DNA from: a virus
Direction: 5' to 3' (one strand)
IMG/VR virus record: IMGVR_UViG_3300025120_014439
Location: 1-49,906 of that record
DNA: 49,906 nucleotides
Positions 8,552 to 16,073 of this stretch are shown here, piece by piece. A program made the position numbers and the translations under genes. The first letter of the stretch is position 1, and every line of letters starts with the position of its first letter. The notes under the pieces were generated by a model. It was not told the DNA's origin. It worked only from the letters and a program-made list of their open reading frames with translations, and did no database searches.

Positions 8552-8559
8552 TATTTATC
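8552..8559 (-). promoter_or_regulatory. Late-type promoter element
   Basis: GATAAATA on the minus strand, followed by CTCACATA and the ATG at 8543. The stretch ATAAATACTCACAT is identical to that before the gene at 38936. Confidence 0.5.
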
Positions 8560-8565
8560 TAGATT

Positions 8566-8790
8566 TTATAGGTTGAAATGTGTTTTTAGATGTGTAAAAG
8601 TGCCGATGTATTTGCCATCGATGAATATTTGTGGCACTGTTTTTGCTGTGGGCACTGCTTCCAACAATTGTTCACGAGTCCAGCCGTTGCCTATGTTTTT
8701 TTCTTCGTATGCAATGCCTTTTTCATTTAATAAGTTTTTTGCCATGTCACAAAAAGGACATCCTGGTTTGGTCCACACTGTTGCTGTCAT
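8566..8790 (-). CDS. Glutaredoxin
   Basis: This 74-residue thioredoxin-fold protein has the active site CPFC at residues 11-14 (KPGCPFCDMA), the cis-proline segment TVPQIFIDGKYIGT, and normal glutaredoxin length. It uses glutathione to reduce disulfides; in T4-like phages such proteins supply electrons to ribonucleotide reductase. No reductase genes are in this window. It overlaps the upstream gene by 4 bases, and a GGAGGAG Shine-Dalgarno precedes its ATG. Confidence 0.95.
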   Translation of the reverse strand: MTATVWTKPGCPFCDMAKNLLNEKGIAYEEKNIGNGWTREQLLEAVPTAKTVPQIFIDGKYIGTFTHLKTHFNL

Positions 8791-9008
8791 TTAAAATCTC
8801 CTCCATCCATACTTAGTGATGTTTGATCATCATTTGTTCTCCTACTTTGTATTTCTACATAGTGTATCAGCATGGTGGTCAATGCATTTCTTACTCGTTT
8901 GGCCAGTTCGATGTCTATTTTGATTTCACGCTGTCTTGAATTGTCAGCACGATTGATGGTTTCGATAAAATTTTTTAGATGTAGAGTATCATCCACCTTT
9001 GTTGACAT
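8787..9008 (-). CDS. Small conserved phage protein
   Basis: I start this 73-residue protein at MSTKV (9008) rather than the upstream in-frame Met at 9032, because AAGGAAGG precedes 9008 at good spacing. It is mostly helical and charged (IDIELAKRVRNALTTMLIHY) with no recognisable motif. It overlaps the upstream gene by 20 bases and the glutaredoxin by 4. Confidence 0.65.
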   Translation of the reverse strand: MSTKVDDTLHLKNFIETINRADNSRQREIKIDIELAKRVRNALTTMLIHYVEIQSRRTNDDQTSLSMDGGDFK

Positions 9009-9492
9009 TTGAAAACACCTTCCTTTGTTCAATCACTGTTTTGAATGGCCCCCGGAATTCGTTGCCTTGTATAGTGGCAAGTTTGGGACAAAATCCTTTG
9101 ACCCAGCCTTTTGGAAACTTCACACAGTAGTAGCCTGCGGCATACATGTTGTCAGAGTTGGGCGACTTGGAATACAATGGCAATTGATGCTTGACATCAA
9201 ACACAGCATTGTATGGCGTGTGTTTTGCAGGATAACCATACACAATCTTGTCAGAAGACTGAGGTTCGATCACATTGATTGGTTCAAACAAGTCAAATTT
9301 GTCTTCAACCTCAGCCAGTGTGAGGTTAGCTATGGACGAATCAGTACCTGTGACAATGAATTGATTTTGATCATGACGTTGAATTGTGCCAATTCTTGAT
9401 CCGTTGTGTTCTATGATCCAAAATCGATCAGGCAGTAATTGCTTGGTCTTGACGGAGTCTTGCGTTGAAAGGTTCTGCATAAAATTTAACAT
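8989..9492 (-). CDS. Conserved T4-like phage protein, function unknown
   Basis: This 167-residue protein contains RFWIIEHNGSRIGTIQR at the start and AGYYCVKFPKGWVKGFCPKL followed by FRGPFKT near the end. This pattern is familiar from marine T4-like phages, always without a function. It follows the RNase H-type nuclease and overlaps its 3' end by 65 bases, a long overlap; a start at the Met at 9480 would shorten it to 53. A role with DNA replication is only suggested by position. Confidence 0.75.
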   Translation of the reverse strand: MLNFMQNLSTQDSVKTKQLLPDRFWIIEHNGSRIGTIQRHDQNQFIVTGTDSSIANLTLAEVEDKFDLFEPINVIEPQSSDKIVYGYPAKHTPYNAVFDVKHQLPLYSKSPNSDNMYAAGYYCVKFPKGWVKGFCPKLATIQGNEFRGPFKTVIEQRKVFSNVNKGG

Positions 9493-10438
9493 TGTCTCTG
9501 ATCCTCACTAGTTCATGTTTATTACAAAATTTTAACATATGAATACCAACATTTGCAACCTCTTTTGGAGATTCTGTGGCAGATGAAATGGTTTGTGTAA
9601 TGATTTGTTTGATGTCATCTGGCTGTTGTGTGAGATCAATCAGTTGCTGATTTGTTGCATACTCATCTCTCACTGTGCGTTCTTTGCCGTTGTGATCAAC
9701 CCATCTACTCAACATAATGTTGTTCCATATGAAGCCTTGACTTTGCCGATCTTGAAATGCATCTTTAAGTTTAGTTGTTCTTACTTTTGGGAAAGCAGAA
9801 AAAACATTGTCAGACGAATCGCCTCGCATGCACTTTTCAAACAACAGCCATTCAGGGTCTGGTGCAGACTTGGGCAACTTTGTTTTTTTGTCTATGATTT
9901 CATTGTTCTTATCGTCAAAGAAACCGTTGATTGTGATGTGTGTGTCTGTGATGCCATTGTACTGTGAAACATTTTCTGATAACAACTGATAAAAATCTGA
10001 ATCCGAACTCACAATCACATGATTATCGTCAGGGTGTGATTGAACCCAACCTGCAATCAAATCATCTGCTTCTAATTGTTTGTGTTGCAGACTGGTACAG
10101 TTGGATTTGTTTTCTACAAATGTTTTGAATTCGTCAAATGTTTCCCAAAACACTTTGTCTGCTTCTTGTTCAGCAGGCGTCATTGCATCACGTGTCACTT
10201 TTCTATTCTGTTTGTAGGCAGGATAAAAGTCTTTGCGCCATGATCTACCTTCAAAACAAAACACCACATGATCAGCGTTAAATCTTTCCCAACATTTTTT
10301 AACAGAGTTCATGCATATGTGCAGAGCTAATCCTGTTTTTGTGAATATGTCATCACCACGCACCACGTGTCTTGCACGAAAGAATGTGTTGGCCGAATCA
10401 AACAGCAGATATGTTTTAGGAGATTTCAGTTTTGCCAT
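9428..10438 (-). CDS. rnh: RNase H-type 5'-3' exonuclease (T4 Rnh-like flap nuclease)
   Basis: This 336-residue protein belongs to the 5'-3' exonuclease/flap nuclease family, which removes RNA primers from lagging strands. Acidic metal-binding segments are visible: YLLFDSANTFFRAR near the start, CFEGRSWRKDFYPAYK, LEADDLIAGW, IVSSDSDFYQLL and MRGDSSDNVF. I start it at MAKLKSP (10438); the frame extends 19 codons upstream, but those lie inside the preceding gene. It overlaps the previous gene by 23 bases and the following by 65. The other replisome genes (clamp, polymerase, clamp loader) are elsewhere in the window. Confidence 0.9.
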   Translation of the reverse strand: MAKLKSPKTYLLFDSANTFFRARHVVRGDDIFTKTGLALHICMNSVKKCWERFNADHVVFCFEGRSWRKDFYPAYKQNRKVTRDAMTPAEQEADKVFWETFDEFKTFVENKSNCTSLQHKQLEADDLIAGWVQSHPDDNHVIVSSDSDFYQLLSENVSQYNGITDTHITINGFFDDKNNEIIDKKTKLPKSAPDPEWLLFEKCMRGDSSDNVFSAFPKVRTTKLKDAFQDRQSQGFIWNNIMLSRWVDHNGKERTVRDEYATNQQLIDLTQQPDDIKQIITQTISSATESPKEVANVGIHMLKFCNKHELVRIRDNVKFYAEPFNARLRQDQAITA

Positions 10439-10754
10439 CCTCTCTTTTGGTTTCTTTGACAATTTGATTGTCTGCAGAAAGTGGAGTGCCTTCATCTGCT
10501 ATGGTGTTGCACAGCACAGAAAACCAATGATCAACAACTTCTTCATCTGTGTTGCCTGAGAATCCATGTTCTTTGAGATTGTTGACAAAGTGTTGATTCC
10601 AATCAAGTTCGAAATACCCATACTTGGGGTTTTCAGGATCAACATTTGTGTCTAAAACTTTGATGTATGGTTCACCTGCTTCAGTGGCCATGTCTTTTGC
10701 AGTTTTCTCAAGTTTCTGCTTCTTGTTGAATATTGTTTTTAATTTATCAAGCAT
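10416..10754 (-). CDS. Conserved phage protein preceding the RNase H-type nuclease
   Basis: This 112-residue protein has a basic helical start (KLKTIFNKKQKLEKTAKDM), then PYIKVLDTNVDPENPKYGYF and ELDWNQHFVNNL. I recognise the DxNVDPxxPxxGxFELDWN pattern from T4-like marine phages, without function. A strong sigma70-type promoter sits so close that its -10 hexamer is 6 bases before the ATG; no Shine-Dalgarno is present. Confidence 0.8.
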   Translation of the reverse strand: MLDKLKTIFNKKQKLEKTAKDMATEAGEPYIKVLDTNVDPENPKYGYFELDWNQHFVNNLKEHGFSGNTDEEVVDHWFSVLCNTIADEGTPLSADNQIVKETKREDGKTEIS

Positions 10755-10760
10755 ATTACT

Positions 10761-10789
10761 AATATAACAACTAAACCAAAAATTGTCAA
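10761..10789 (-). promoter_or_regulatory. Sigma70-type promoter placing +1 at the start codon
   Basis: TTGACA (10784-10789), exactly 17 bases, TATATT (10761-10766), then 6 bases and the ATG at 10754. A normal +1 would be the A of ATG, giving a leaderless mRNA. Confidence 0.75.
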
Positions 10790-10817
10790 CTTCGTCAATT
10801 CATTATTTGTATCTTGC

Positions 10818-10832
10818 TGATAACTTTTATCA
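10818..10832 (-). other. Short hairpin in the 10755-10875 intergenic gap
   Basis: TGATAA, loop AAG, TTATCA on the minus strand form a perfect 6-bp stem between the epimerase stop and the 10754 promoter. There is no U tract, so it is a weak terminator candidate at best. Confidence 0.25.
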
Positions 10833-10875
10833 TCAGACGGTAATGGTTTTATAAAATTTCTCCTTGAAAATACTC

Positions 10876-11793
10876 TCACTTTAATTTATCTTTCCAGATT
10901 TCAATGGTTTTATCAAGACCATCATCTAAACTAACTTGTGGCTTCCAGCCAAGTGTTTTGTGCATCAAAGATGAATCGCTATTAAGCCAATATATTTCTC
11001 CATGTCTTTTCGGTTGTCTGTTCCATTGAACTTCTCCTTGCCAGTCTACTTTTTTTGCAATTTTTTCAACATAGTCTTTAATACTAATTGGATTGTTGGG
11101 TCCTATTGTAGCAATTAATCCATGATTACATTTTTCAGGCTGTGTGATAACTTGCATCCATACATCTAAAAGATCTTCAATGAATATGAAATTTCTCCAA
11201 GGTTCAGCATATCCCATCTTAATGTATTCAGGATTTTTAAGCATTCTACTTATAATGGCTTCTGTCACAAAAAAATTGTTATCTTTTCTTCCATAAGCGT
11301 TGGTTTGCCTAATAGCTGTAAACGGAAGCCCATATGATCTTTTTGCGTACTTTAAATACGTTTCACAGGCATATTTGGCTACAGCATATGGGGCGTTTGG
11401 ATTAGGCGACGTGTGTTCGTCGAACACAACTTGTTTTGAAAATTTTCCAGTATGTTGTATTTCATCACTTATTGGTTGCCAACCATACACTTCCATAGTG
11501 CTGGCAAAAACAAAATTCTTTAGTGTTTTTAATTTTCTTGTGCTTTCTATTAGATTAATTGTGCCAAGATAATTTGTTTCACTAAAACTAAGTTGTTCAT
11601 AAAAACTTCTTTCTACTTCTGTCCTGGCAGCTAAGTGAACGATTATGTTTGGATTCACATTTTCTACTTCTGTGTCGATTGATTTATAATCTGTCAAATC
11701 ACTTTGTAAATGGAAGACATCAAAGTGTTGCTCCAAAAGTGGAGTTAGTGCTGAGCCAATGAATCCGCTACTGCCTGTTAACAGTAATCTCAT
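10876..11793 (-). CDS. NAD-dependent sugar epimerase/dehydratase (extended SDR)
   Basis: This 305-residue protein starts at MRLLLTGSSGFIGSAL, whose G-x2-G-x2-G motif binds NAD(P); the longer frame up to 11928 lies within the QueE gene and is not needed. The catalytic region shows ASTMEVYG and, later, YAVAKYACE with the Tyr-x3-Lys pair. It resembles UDP-glucuronate or UDP-glucose epimerases and dTDP-sugar dehydratases. Its ATG overlaps the QueE stop (ATGA), so it is the last gene of the deazaguanine/salvage operon. A sugar nucleotide enzyme here could serve the operon's glycosyltransferase; this is inference. Confidence 0.9.
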   Translation of the reverse strand: MRLLLTGSSGFIGSALTPLLEQHFDVFHLQSDLTDYKSIDTEVENVNPNIIVHLAARTEVERSFYEQLSFSETNYLGTINLIESTRKLKTLKNFVFASTMEVYGWQPISDEIQHTGKFSKQVVFDEHTSPNPNAPYAVAKYACETYLKYAKRSYGLPFTAIRQTNAYGRKDNNFFVTEAIISRMLKNPEYIKMGYAEPWRNFIFIEDLLDVWMQVITQPEKCNHGLIATIGPNNPISIKDYVEKIAKKVDWQGEVQWNRQPKRHGEIYWLNSDSSLMHKTLGWKPQVSLDDGLDKTIEIWKDKLK

Positions 11794-12692
11794 GTTCCTA
11801 TTGCGTTCCCAAAAAGATATACATGAACACGAGCTGCCACATTGTAGCCACGCTGGAACGCTTTTCTTGCCACATCGCCTGCTGTGGCTGATTGTTCCTC
11901 TTCTCTTGCACCTACAGGCATCACCCACACAGGATAATTCACACCTTGTGATTTAAAATTAGCAATGACATCTTCCATTTCATGCCATTGTTCATCTTTG
12001 TCTCCACACACAAACTTTAGTTGTCCTCTGTTGGACAAGTCATAGTAATCTTTTACAATTTCAGGACGGATTGCTTTGGTTGATTTTTCTCCTGCCACTG
12101 ACCATAGTTTGGGAGATACAGAAAAAAATATTTCAGTTGTTTTTTCAGCAAGGAACCATTTGAAAGAATCTTTTAGTTTCTGTGTGCCATTAGTTTCAAA
12201 TGTGATAGAAGCAGGCAAGTTGCCTTGACGTTCTAGTTCTTTGTATACGCCAATGAATGCATCTTGCGACTGTGGCATCAGCGGTTCGCCACCTGTTATA
12301 CACAGATGTTGATGTTGTCCACTTACTGGATGAACAAATAATCCATCTGGATTGGAATCTGTTTTTATTATATCAACTACCTTGTCAGCAATTTCTTTTG
12401 CTGTGGCTTGCCCCATGAGATGTTTGTATTTCTTGGCCCATGTGTATGATGAATCACAACCTTTGTCCCAAACCGGCAAATCTTCTACACGTTTAATTGG
12501 CGTCACGTCAAATGACTCATATGGCAGTTCCCAACTGTCTGGGTCTGTAGGATTGATTTGTCCAAAGCCATTGCACTGTAGATTGCACAAAAAGAAACGT
12601 ATCCAAGCAGTGGGCACACCTGTGTAGTGGCCTTCACCTTGTATTGAATAAAATATTTCAGAGTAATAGTATTTTTTATCTTCCACAGACAT
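11790..12692 (-). CDS. queE: 7-carboxy-7-deazaguanine synthase (QueE-like radical SAM enzyme) with displaced third cluster cysteine
   Basis: This 300-residue protein converts 6-carboxytetrahydropterin to 7-carboxy-7-deazaguanine. The QueE opening EIFYSIQGEGHYTGVPTAWI is clear, then FFLCNLQC gives Cys36 and Cys40. The third Fe-S cysteine normally comes three residues later in a WCDT-x-Y context; here GCDSSYTW (Cys79) matches that context but lies after an insertion of about 38 residues. The SAM-binding GGEP motif is present (CITGGEPLMP). It works with FolE and the QueD-like protein in the same operon. A perfect -10 hexamer directly abuts the ATG, so a GTG at codon 3 (12686) is an alternative leaderless start. 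Confidence 0.88.
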   Translation of the reverse strand: MSVEDKKYYYSEIFYSIQGEGHYTGVPTAWIRFFLCNLQCNGFGQINPTDPDSWELPYESFDVTPIKRVEDLPVWDKGCDSSYTWAKKYKHLMGQATAKEIADKVVDIIKTDSNPDGLFVHPVSGQHQHLCITGGEPLMPQSQDAFIGVYKELERQGNLPASITFETNGTQKLKDSFKWFLAEKTTEIFFSVSPKLWSVAGEKSTKAIRPEIVKDYYDLSNRGQLKFVCGDKDEQWHEMEDVIANFKSQGVNYPVWVMPVGAREEEQSATAGDVARKAFQRGYNVAARVHVYLFGNAIGT

Positions 12693-12720
12693 ATTATAAC
12701 ATGTATTTAGACTTTGTCAA
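12693..12720 (-). promoter_or_regulatory. Sigma70-type promoter at QueE start
   Basis: TTGACA (12715-12720), 16 bases, TATAAT (12693-12698), directly followed by the annotated ATG; 6 bases after the -10 is an in-frame GTG. The -35 lies in the preceding gene's last codons, so part of the match may be coding coincidence. Confidence 0.5.
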
Positions 12721-13318
12721 AACTATCTTTTATTTTTATTTTACTACAGTCTGGATATGATTGAAAAACAGGCTCAAAATTTCCTACTTGAATATAATCA
12801 TCTAGCAATTTTTTTATATTTTGTGCATGTTCTAAGGGCATATTATAATGGAACCCTAGGTTGAATTTTTTTTGTGTTTCCCAGGGTGTAATGCTGAGAT
12901 CTCTTCCATCATAACACATTTTTTCCAGTGCCATATATTGTTCATGATTGTCTAAAAGTATGGCTCCGCCTCTTTTGTTGTCTACTGGTTTTGTATGACC
13001 AAAACTTAAACATTGTAGAGAGTTTTTTCTATACATTCTTGGCTTCAATAGTCTTGCTGAGTCCCATATATTGCTTTGTTCTAGATTGTATTCGCCGATC
13101 CATTTATGTGATGTAAAAGAATACGGAATCTGTAGTTTAACAAAGGTCATAACAACACTAAGATATGTGTTACAAGGGATTGTTATATGTTTTGGTTTAG
13201 TTAATCTTAGACACACTTCCAACGCATGAGTACAACAATCGGTCAAAACAACATATGGTGCTCCTGTAAAATCACTGAGTGCGGAAGACAATTCTTGACG
13301 TTCGTTCATTTGATGCAT
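12707..13318 (-). CDS. Reduced DegT-like PLP aminotransferase
   Basis: This 203-residue protein looks like a shortened member of the DegT family, which usually has about 360-400 residues. It keeps the cofactor loop region (APYVVLTDCCTHALEVCLRL), ITIPCNTYLSVVMTF, a substrate-side aspartate (NIWDSARLL) and a likely Schiff-base lysine in SFGHTKPVDNKRGGAI, but lacks most of the C-terminal domain. It could be a minimal or partner-dependent enzyme. The sequence is more AT-rich than FolE or GuaC. It overlaps the upstream gene by 13 bases. Confidence 0.75.
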   Translation of the reverse strand: MHQMNERQELSSALSDFTGAPYVVLTDCCTHALEVCLRLTKPKHITIPCNTYLSVVMTFVKLQIPYSFTSHKWIGEYNLEQSNIWDSARLLKPRMYRKNSLQCLSFGHTKPVDNKRGGAILLDNHEQYMALEKMCYDGRDLSITPWETQKKFNLGFHYNMPLEHAQNIKKLLDDYIQVGNFEPVFQSYPDCSKIKIKDSFDKV

Positions 13319-13794
13319 GTCACCTGTAAAGTATATCTGTCTTCAGATCCTAAATTATATGCCGCATGTAAGGTTTGGCCTTGCCATTTGACGTAGTCAC
13401 CTGATTGCCATTGTGAAAAAATTTTATTGCCAATTTGCATGAAATGGCCTGGTTTTGAATCTTCAAGAAAAATTATAAATCTATAAACAGAATTAATGTC
13501 TTTAATATTATTTTGATTCATAAAAATTTTGTATTTGTCTTTGTGTAATGGTAATACATTTCCTGGAGACATTCTGTTGAAAGCTGGCGCCTTTATTCGA
13601 TAATCAAAATTTTTCAATACAGTGTCCACAAAAGCAGGCATCGGATTGGGTAAATGGTATACATCGTTGTTAATAATTTTTTTGTATATCTCTTGACTGT
13701 ATGGAGCAAATACATCAGAGCTGTATCCTCCCTTACTAATGTATTCTAAATTGATAAAGTCTTCAGTTTTCCAAGTAACTTTAATTTTATGCAT
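13306..13794 (-). CDS. 2OG-Fe(II) oxygenase-like (double-stranded beta-helix) protein
   Basis: This 162-residue protein has the metal-site pattern of a 2-oxoglutarate or aspartyl/asparaginyl hydroxylase-type fold: an H-x-D in LPLHKDKYKIF, then a strand RFIIFLEDSKPGHFMQIG, a distal His in GQTLHAAYN and a following Arg (EDRYTLQVT) for the cosubstrate. I start at ATG 13794; the codon before it is TTG. It lies between the phosphoribosyltransferase and the reduced aminotransferase with short overlaps on both sides. The substrate is unknown; a sugar or modified base is possible. It is AT-rich relative to GuaC. Confidence 0.7.
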   Translation of the reverse strand: MHKIKVTWKTEDFINLEYISKGGYSSDVFAPYSQEIYKKIINNDVYHLPNPMPAFVDTVLKNFDYRIKAPAFNRMSPGNVLPLHKDKYKIFMNQNNIKDINSVYRFIIFLEDSKPGHFMQIGNKIFSQWQSGDYVKWQGQTLHAAYNLGSEDRYTLQVTCIK

Positions 13795-14251
13795 CAATCT
13801 CCCATGGATAAACTATCCAAGCAGGGTCTTTGTCTTTGTTTATCTTTTTTGCCCAATAATGCACTTCAAATTCAGACGGTTCATTGTCGATCAACACAGC
13901 ATAGTCAGTGTATAAGGCACCACGCTGACGCATGATGTCTCTCACACGTTTGAATGTATGGCCAGTGTCGTTGATGTCATCCACCACAAGAAATCTGTAT
14001 TGGTCAATGTAACTAAGTCCATCACCATGTCCGATAGGAAAGTCAGGAATCATTTCTTCAGCATGATCTCTGGTTGATACAACAAGTGGGATCATAGGAA
14101 TATTCAAGTAGTGCGACATGATGGTTGCAGGAATACAGCCACCTCTTGATAGTCCAATGATGTGTGTGTATAATTTTGGCTCAACCAACTTAGCAAGGAA
14201 CACAGACATCTTTTCAATTTGTGCCCAACTGTAAAATGTTTTATCTGCCAT
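13787..14251 (-). CDS. Purine phosphoribosyltransferase (Gpt/Hpt-like)
   Basis: This 154-residue protein is a type I phosphoribosyltransferase. The PRPP-binding signature [14 protein letters not shown] is present, with the upstream [15 protein letters not shown] loop that binds pyrophosphate. Length (about 152 residues) and the C-terminal AWIVYPWE match bacterial xanthine-guanine phosphoribosyltransferase, where a Trp near the C-terminus stacks on the purine. It would make GMP, XMP or IMP from a free purine and PRPP. I chose ATG 14251 over an upstream TTG. It overlaps the 3' end of GMP reductase by 11 bases, so the two are translated together. Confidence 0.88.
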   Translation of the reverse strand: MADKTFYSWAQIEKMSVFLAKLVEPKLYTHIIGLSRGGCIPATIMSHYLNIPMIPLVVSTRDHAEEMIPDFPIGHGDGLSYIDQYRFLVVDDINDTGHTFKRVRDIMRQRGALYTDYAVLIDNEPSEFEVHYWAKKINKDKDPAWIVYPWEIDA

Positions 14252-15284
14252 CGCCAAACACTGTATTCACCTGGTTGTGCACCTGTACAAATGTGGTGCA
14301 CTTGGGAATATCCTTCAATCTTTTTGCGCCTACGTAGGTACATGTGGAGCGTAAACCACCCAAATAATCAGTGATAACAGTCTCTACAGCACCTTTGTAT
14401 GGTACAGATACAACTTTACCTTCAGAGCCTCTGTATGAGTGTCTTCCACCGTGTGTTTCCATGGCTTGATCTGAACTCATGCCATAGAATGTTACTTTGC
14501 CATCATGTATTTGTGCTTCGGATTCGTCTGTGCCTGCCAGCATTCCGCCCAGCATGACAAAGTCGGAACCGCCACCAAATGCTTTGGCAATATCACCTGG
14601 CACTGTGCAACCGCCATCTGCAATGATGTGTCCACCAACTCCATGAGCTGCATCAGCACATTCAATCACACCTGACAGTTGAGGCATGCCAACTCCAGTC
14701 ATCAATCTTGTGGTGCACACAGAGCCGGGGCCTATGCCACACTTGACCACATCACAACCATCTATGATCAATTCTTCAACCATTTCTGCTGTGATGACAT
14801 TGCCTGCTACAATGATCTTGTCTGGGTATTCATCTCTCACTCGCTTGACAAAGTCCACAAAGTTCTGCTGATAGCCATTGGCAACATCAATACAAATCCA
14901 ACGTATGTCTGGATAGGCAGCCAACACCTTCTTCATGGTGTCATAGTCTGGTGCTTCTTGATTGTATTGGTATGCCGAGCCTGTGCATATCATTACATTT
15001 TTTAATTTTAACCCTGTCTTCACTGCTTGATGCCAATCATCCACTGTGTAATGTTTTCTAATTGCTGTGAGTAAATTGTGTTGTTGCAATGCTTTAGCCA
15101 TTGTGAATGTGCCAACGCCATCCATGTTGGCCGCAATGATGGGAATGCCAGTCCACTTTTGTGTGGAGTGTTTGAAATCAAACTCTCTTTCCAGTTGAAC
15201 ATTTTTACGTGATGTTAGTTGAGATCGTTTTGGTCTAAACAGGACATCTTTGAAGTCAAGTTTGATATCTGATTCTATTCTCAT
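14241..15284 (-). CDS. guaC: GMP reductase
   Basis: This 347-residue protein matches E. coli GuaC along its whole length, including the same number of residues. It deaminates GMP to IMP with NADPH. Recognisable segments are [28 protein letters not shown], the catalytic loop [11 protein letters not shown] with Cys190, [11 protein letters not shown] and [12 protein letters not shown], and the [11 protein letters not shown] end. No CBS domains are present, which separates it from most IMP dehydrogenases. It sits between FolE (4-base overlap, ATGA) and the phosphoribosyltransferase. A phage-borne GMP reductase is unusual; its context suggests recycling of guanine. Confidence 0.95.
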   Translation of the reverse strand: MRIESDIKLDFKDVLFRPKRSQLTSRKNVQLEREFDFKHSTQKWTGIPIIAANMDGVGTFTMAKALQQHNLLTAIRKHYTVDDWHQAVKTGLKLKNVMICTGSAYQYNQEAPDYDTMKKVLAAYPDIRWICIDVANGYQQNFVDFVKRVRDEYPDKIIVAGNVITAEMVEELIIDGCDVVKCGIGPGSVCTTRLMTGVGMPQLSGVIECADAAHGVGGHIIADGGCTVPGDIAKAFGGGSDFVMLGGMLAGTDESEAQIHDGKVTFYGMSSDQAMETHGGRHSYRGSEGKVVSVPYKGAVETVITDYLGGLRSTCTYVGAKRLKDIPKCTTFVQVHNQVNTVFGDGR

Positions 15285-15967
15285 CGCGGAGCAAACTCTT
15301 GTTGCAGTTTAATATTGTCCATAAACTCTTTTCTAGTGGATGCATCATCTTTGAACGCACCTTTCAACACAGTGGTCTGTGTGAGGCTTGAATGTGCCCC
15401 TATGCCTCTGTTTTCACAACAGCCATGTGTGGCTTGCAAGTAAACTCCTACACTAGGACTGCCAGTGGCTTTGTGTATTTCATCAGCAATCACATTGTTA
15501 AGCTCTTCCTGTAGTGTGCCACGCCTTGCACACCATTGAGCAATTCTTGTGTACTTAGAAAGTCCGATTAATGTTTCAGCGGCAATGATGCCGATGTATG
15601 CCACACCGTTGACAGGTTGATGATGATGTGAACACATGCTTTTAATTTCACTACGCACTACCAACATGCCTTTGTATCCATCTTCAACATGATTGGGAAA
15701 TGCAGTTGCATTTGGCATGGGATCATAACGTCCTGCCATTAATTCATTGATGTACATTTTTGCCAAACGTCTACCAGTGTCCATGCTGTTTGGATCATTG
15801 TATCGATCAATCAATAAACTGTCCAAAATAGATTCAAACTTTGGAGTAAGTTCTTCAATCAATTGTTGTTTGTCGCCTTCTTGTAGCACAGCACTGATGT
15901 TGTCACCAGCCCAATAGCGTATGCCTTGCTGTTCAAGTTGTAATTTTAGTTCTTCACTTTTGTTCAT
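15281..15967 (-). CDS. folE: GTP cyclohydrolase I
   Basis: This 228-residue enzyme makes dihydroneopterin triphosphate from GTP, the entry step to pterins and 7-deazaguanines. The zinc and catalytic regions are intact: [12 protein letters not shown] (Cys and His ligands), [20 protein letters not shown], and the second zinc cysteine region [15 protein letters not shown]. The ATG has a leader with CGGAGAA and a sigma70-like promoter that lies inside a duplicated scrap of the glycosyltransferase gene. FolE plus QueD-like and QueE proteins in one operon point to 7-deazaguanine rather than folate. Confidence 0.95.
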   Translation of the reverse strand: MNKSEELKLQLEQQGIRYWAGDNISAVLQEGDKQQLIEELTPKFESILDSLLIDRYNDPNSMDTGRRLAKMYINELMAGRYDPMPNATAFPNHVEDGYKGMLVVRSEIKSMCSHHHQPVNGVAYIGIIAAETLIGLSKYTRIAQWCARRGTLQEELNNVIADEIHKATGSPSVGVYLQATHGCCENRGIGAHSSLTQTTVLKGAFKDDASTRKEFMDNIKLQQEFAPR

Positions 15968-16007
15968 AGTGTTCTCCGATGTTGAGGCAGTGGATTGCCA
16001 TTAAGTT

Positions 16008-16036
16008 ATTATACTTTCGTCGATTGCTTCATGCAA
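16008..16036 (-). promoter_or_regulatory. folE: Sigma70-type promoter for folE, inside the duplicated fragment
   Basis: TTGCAT (16031-16036), 17 bases, TATAAT (16008-16013) on the minus strand, then a 40-base leader with CGGAGAA before the folE ATG. The intact gene copy has TTGTAT and TTTATA at matching positions, a poorer promoter. Confidence 0.65.
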
Positions 16037-16073
16037 GTTTTTTCCGTGGAAGAATTCAGTCTGCAATTTTTTC
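16013..16073 (-). repeat. Direct repeat, copy A (about 61 bp)
   Basis: This copy matches 16819-16879 with about five mismatches. Together the two copies bracket the 2OG-oxygenase gene in the same orientation. Confidence 0.9.

Noticed and set aside
10818-10832. Rho-independent terminator after the epimerase gene
   Set aside because: The 6-bp stem is short, A/T-only apart from one G-C pair per end, and lacks a following U tract.
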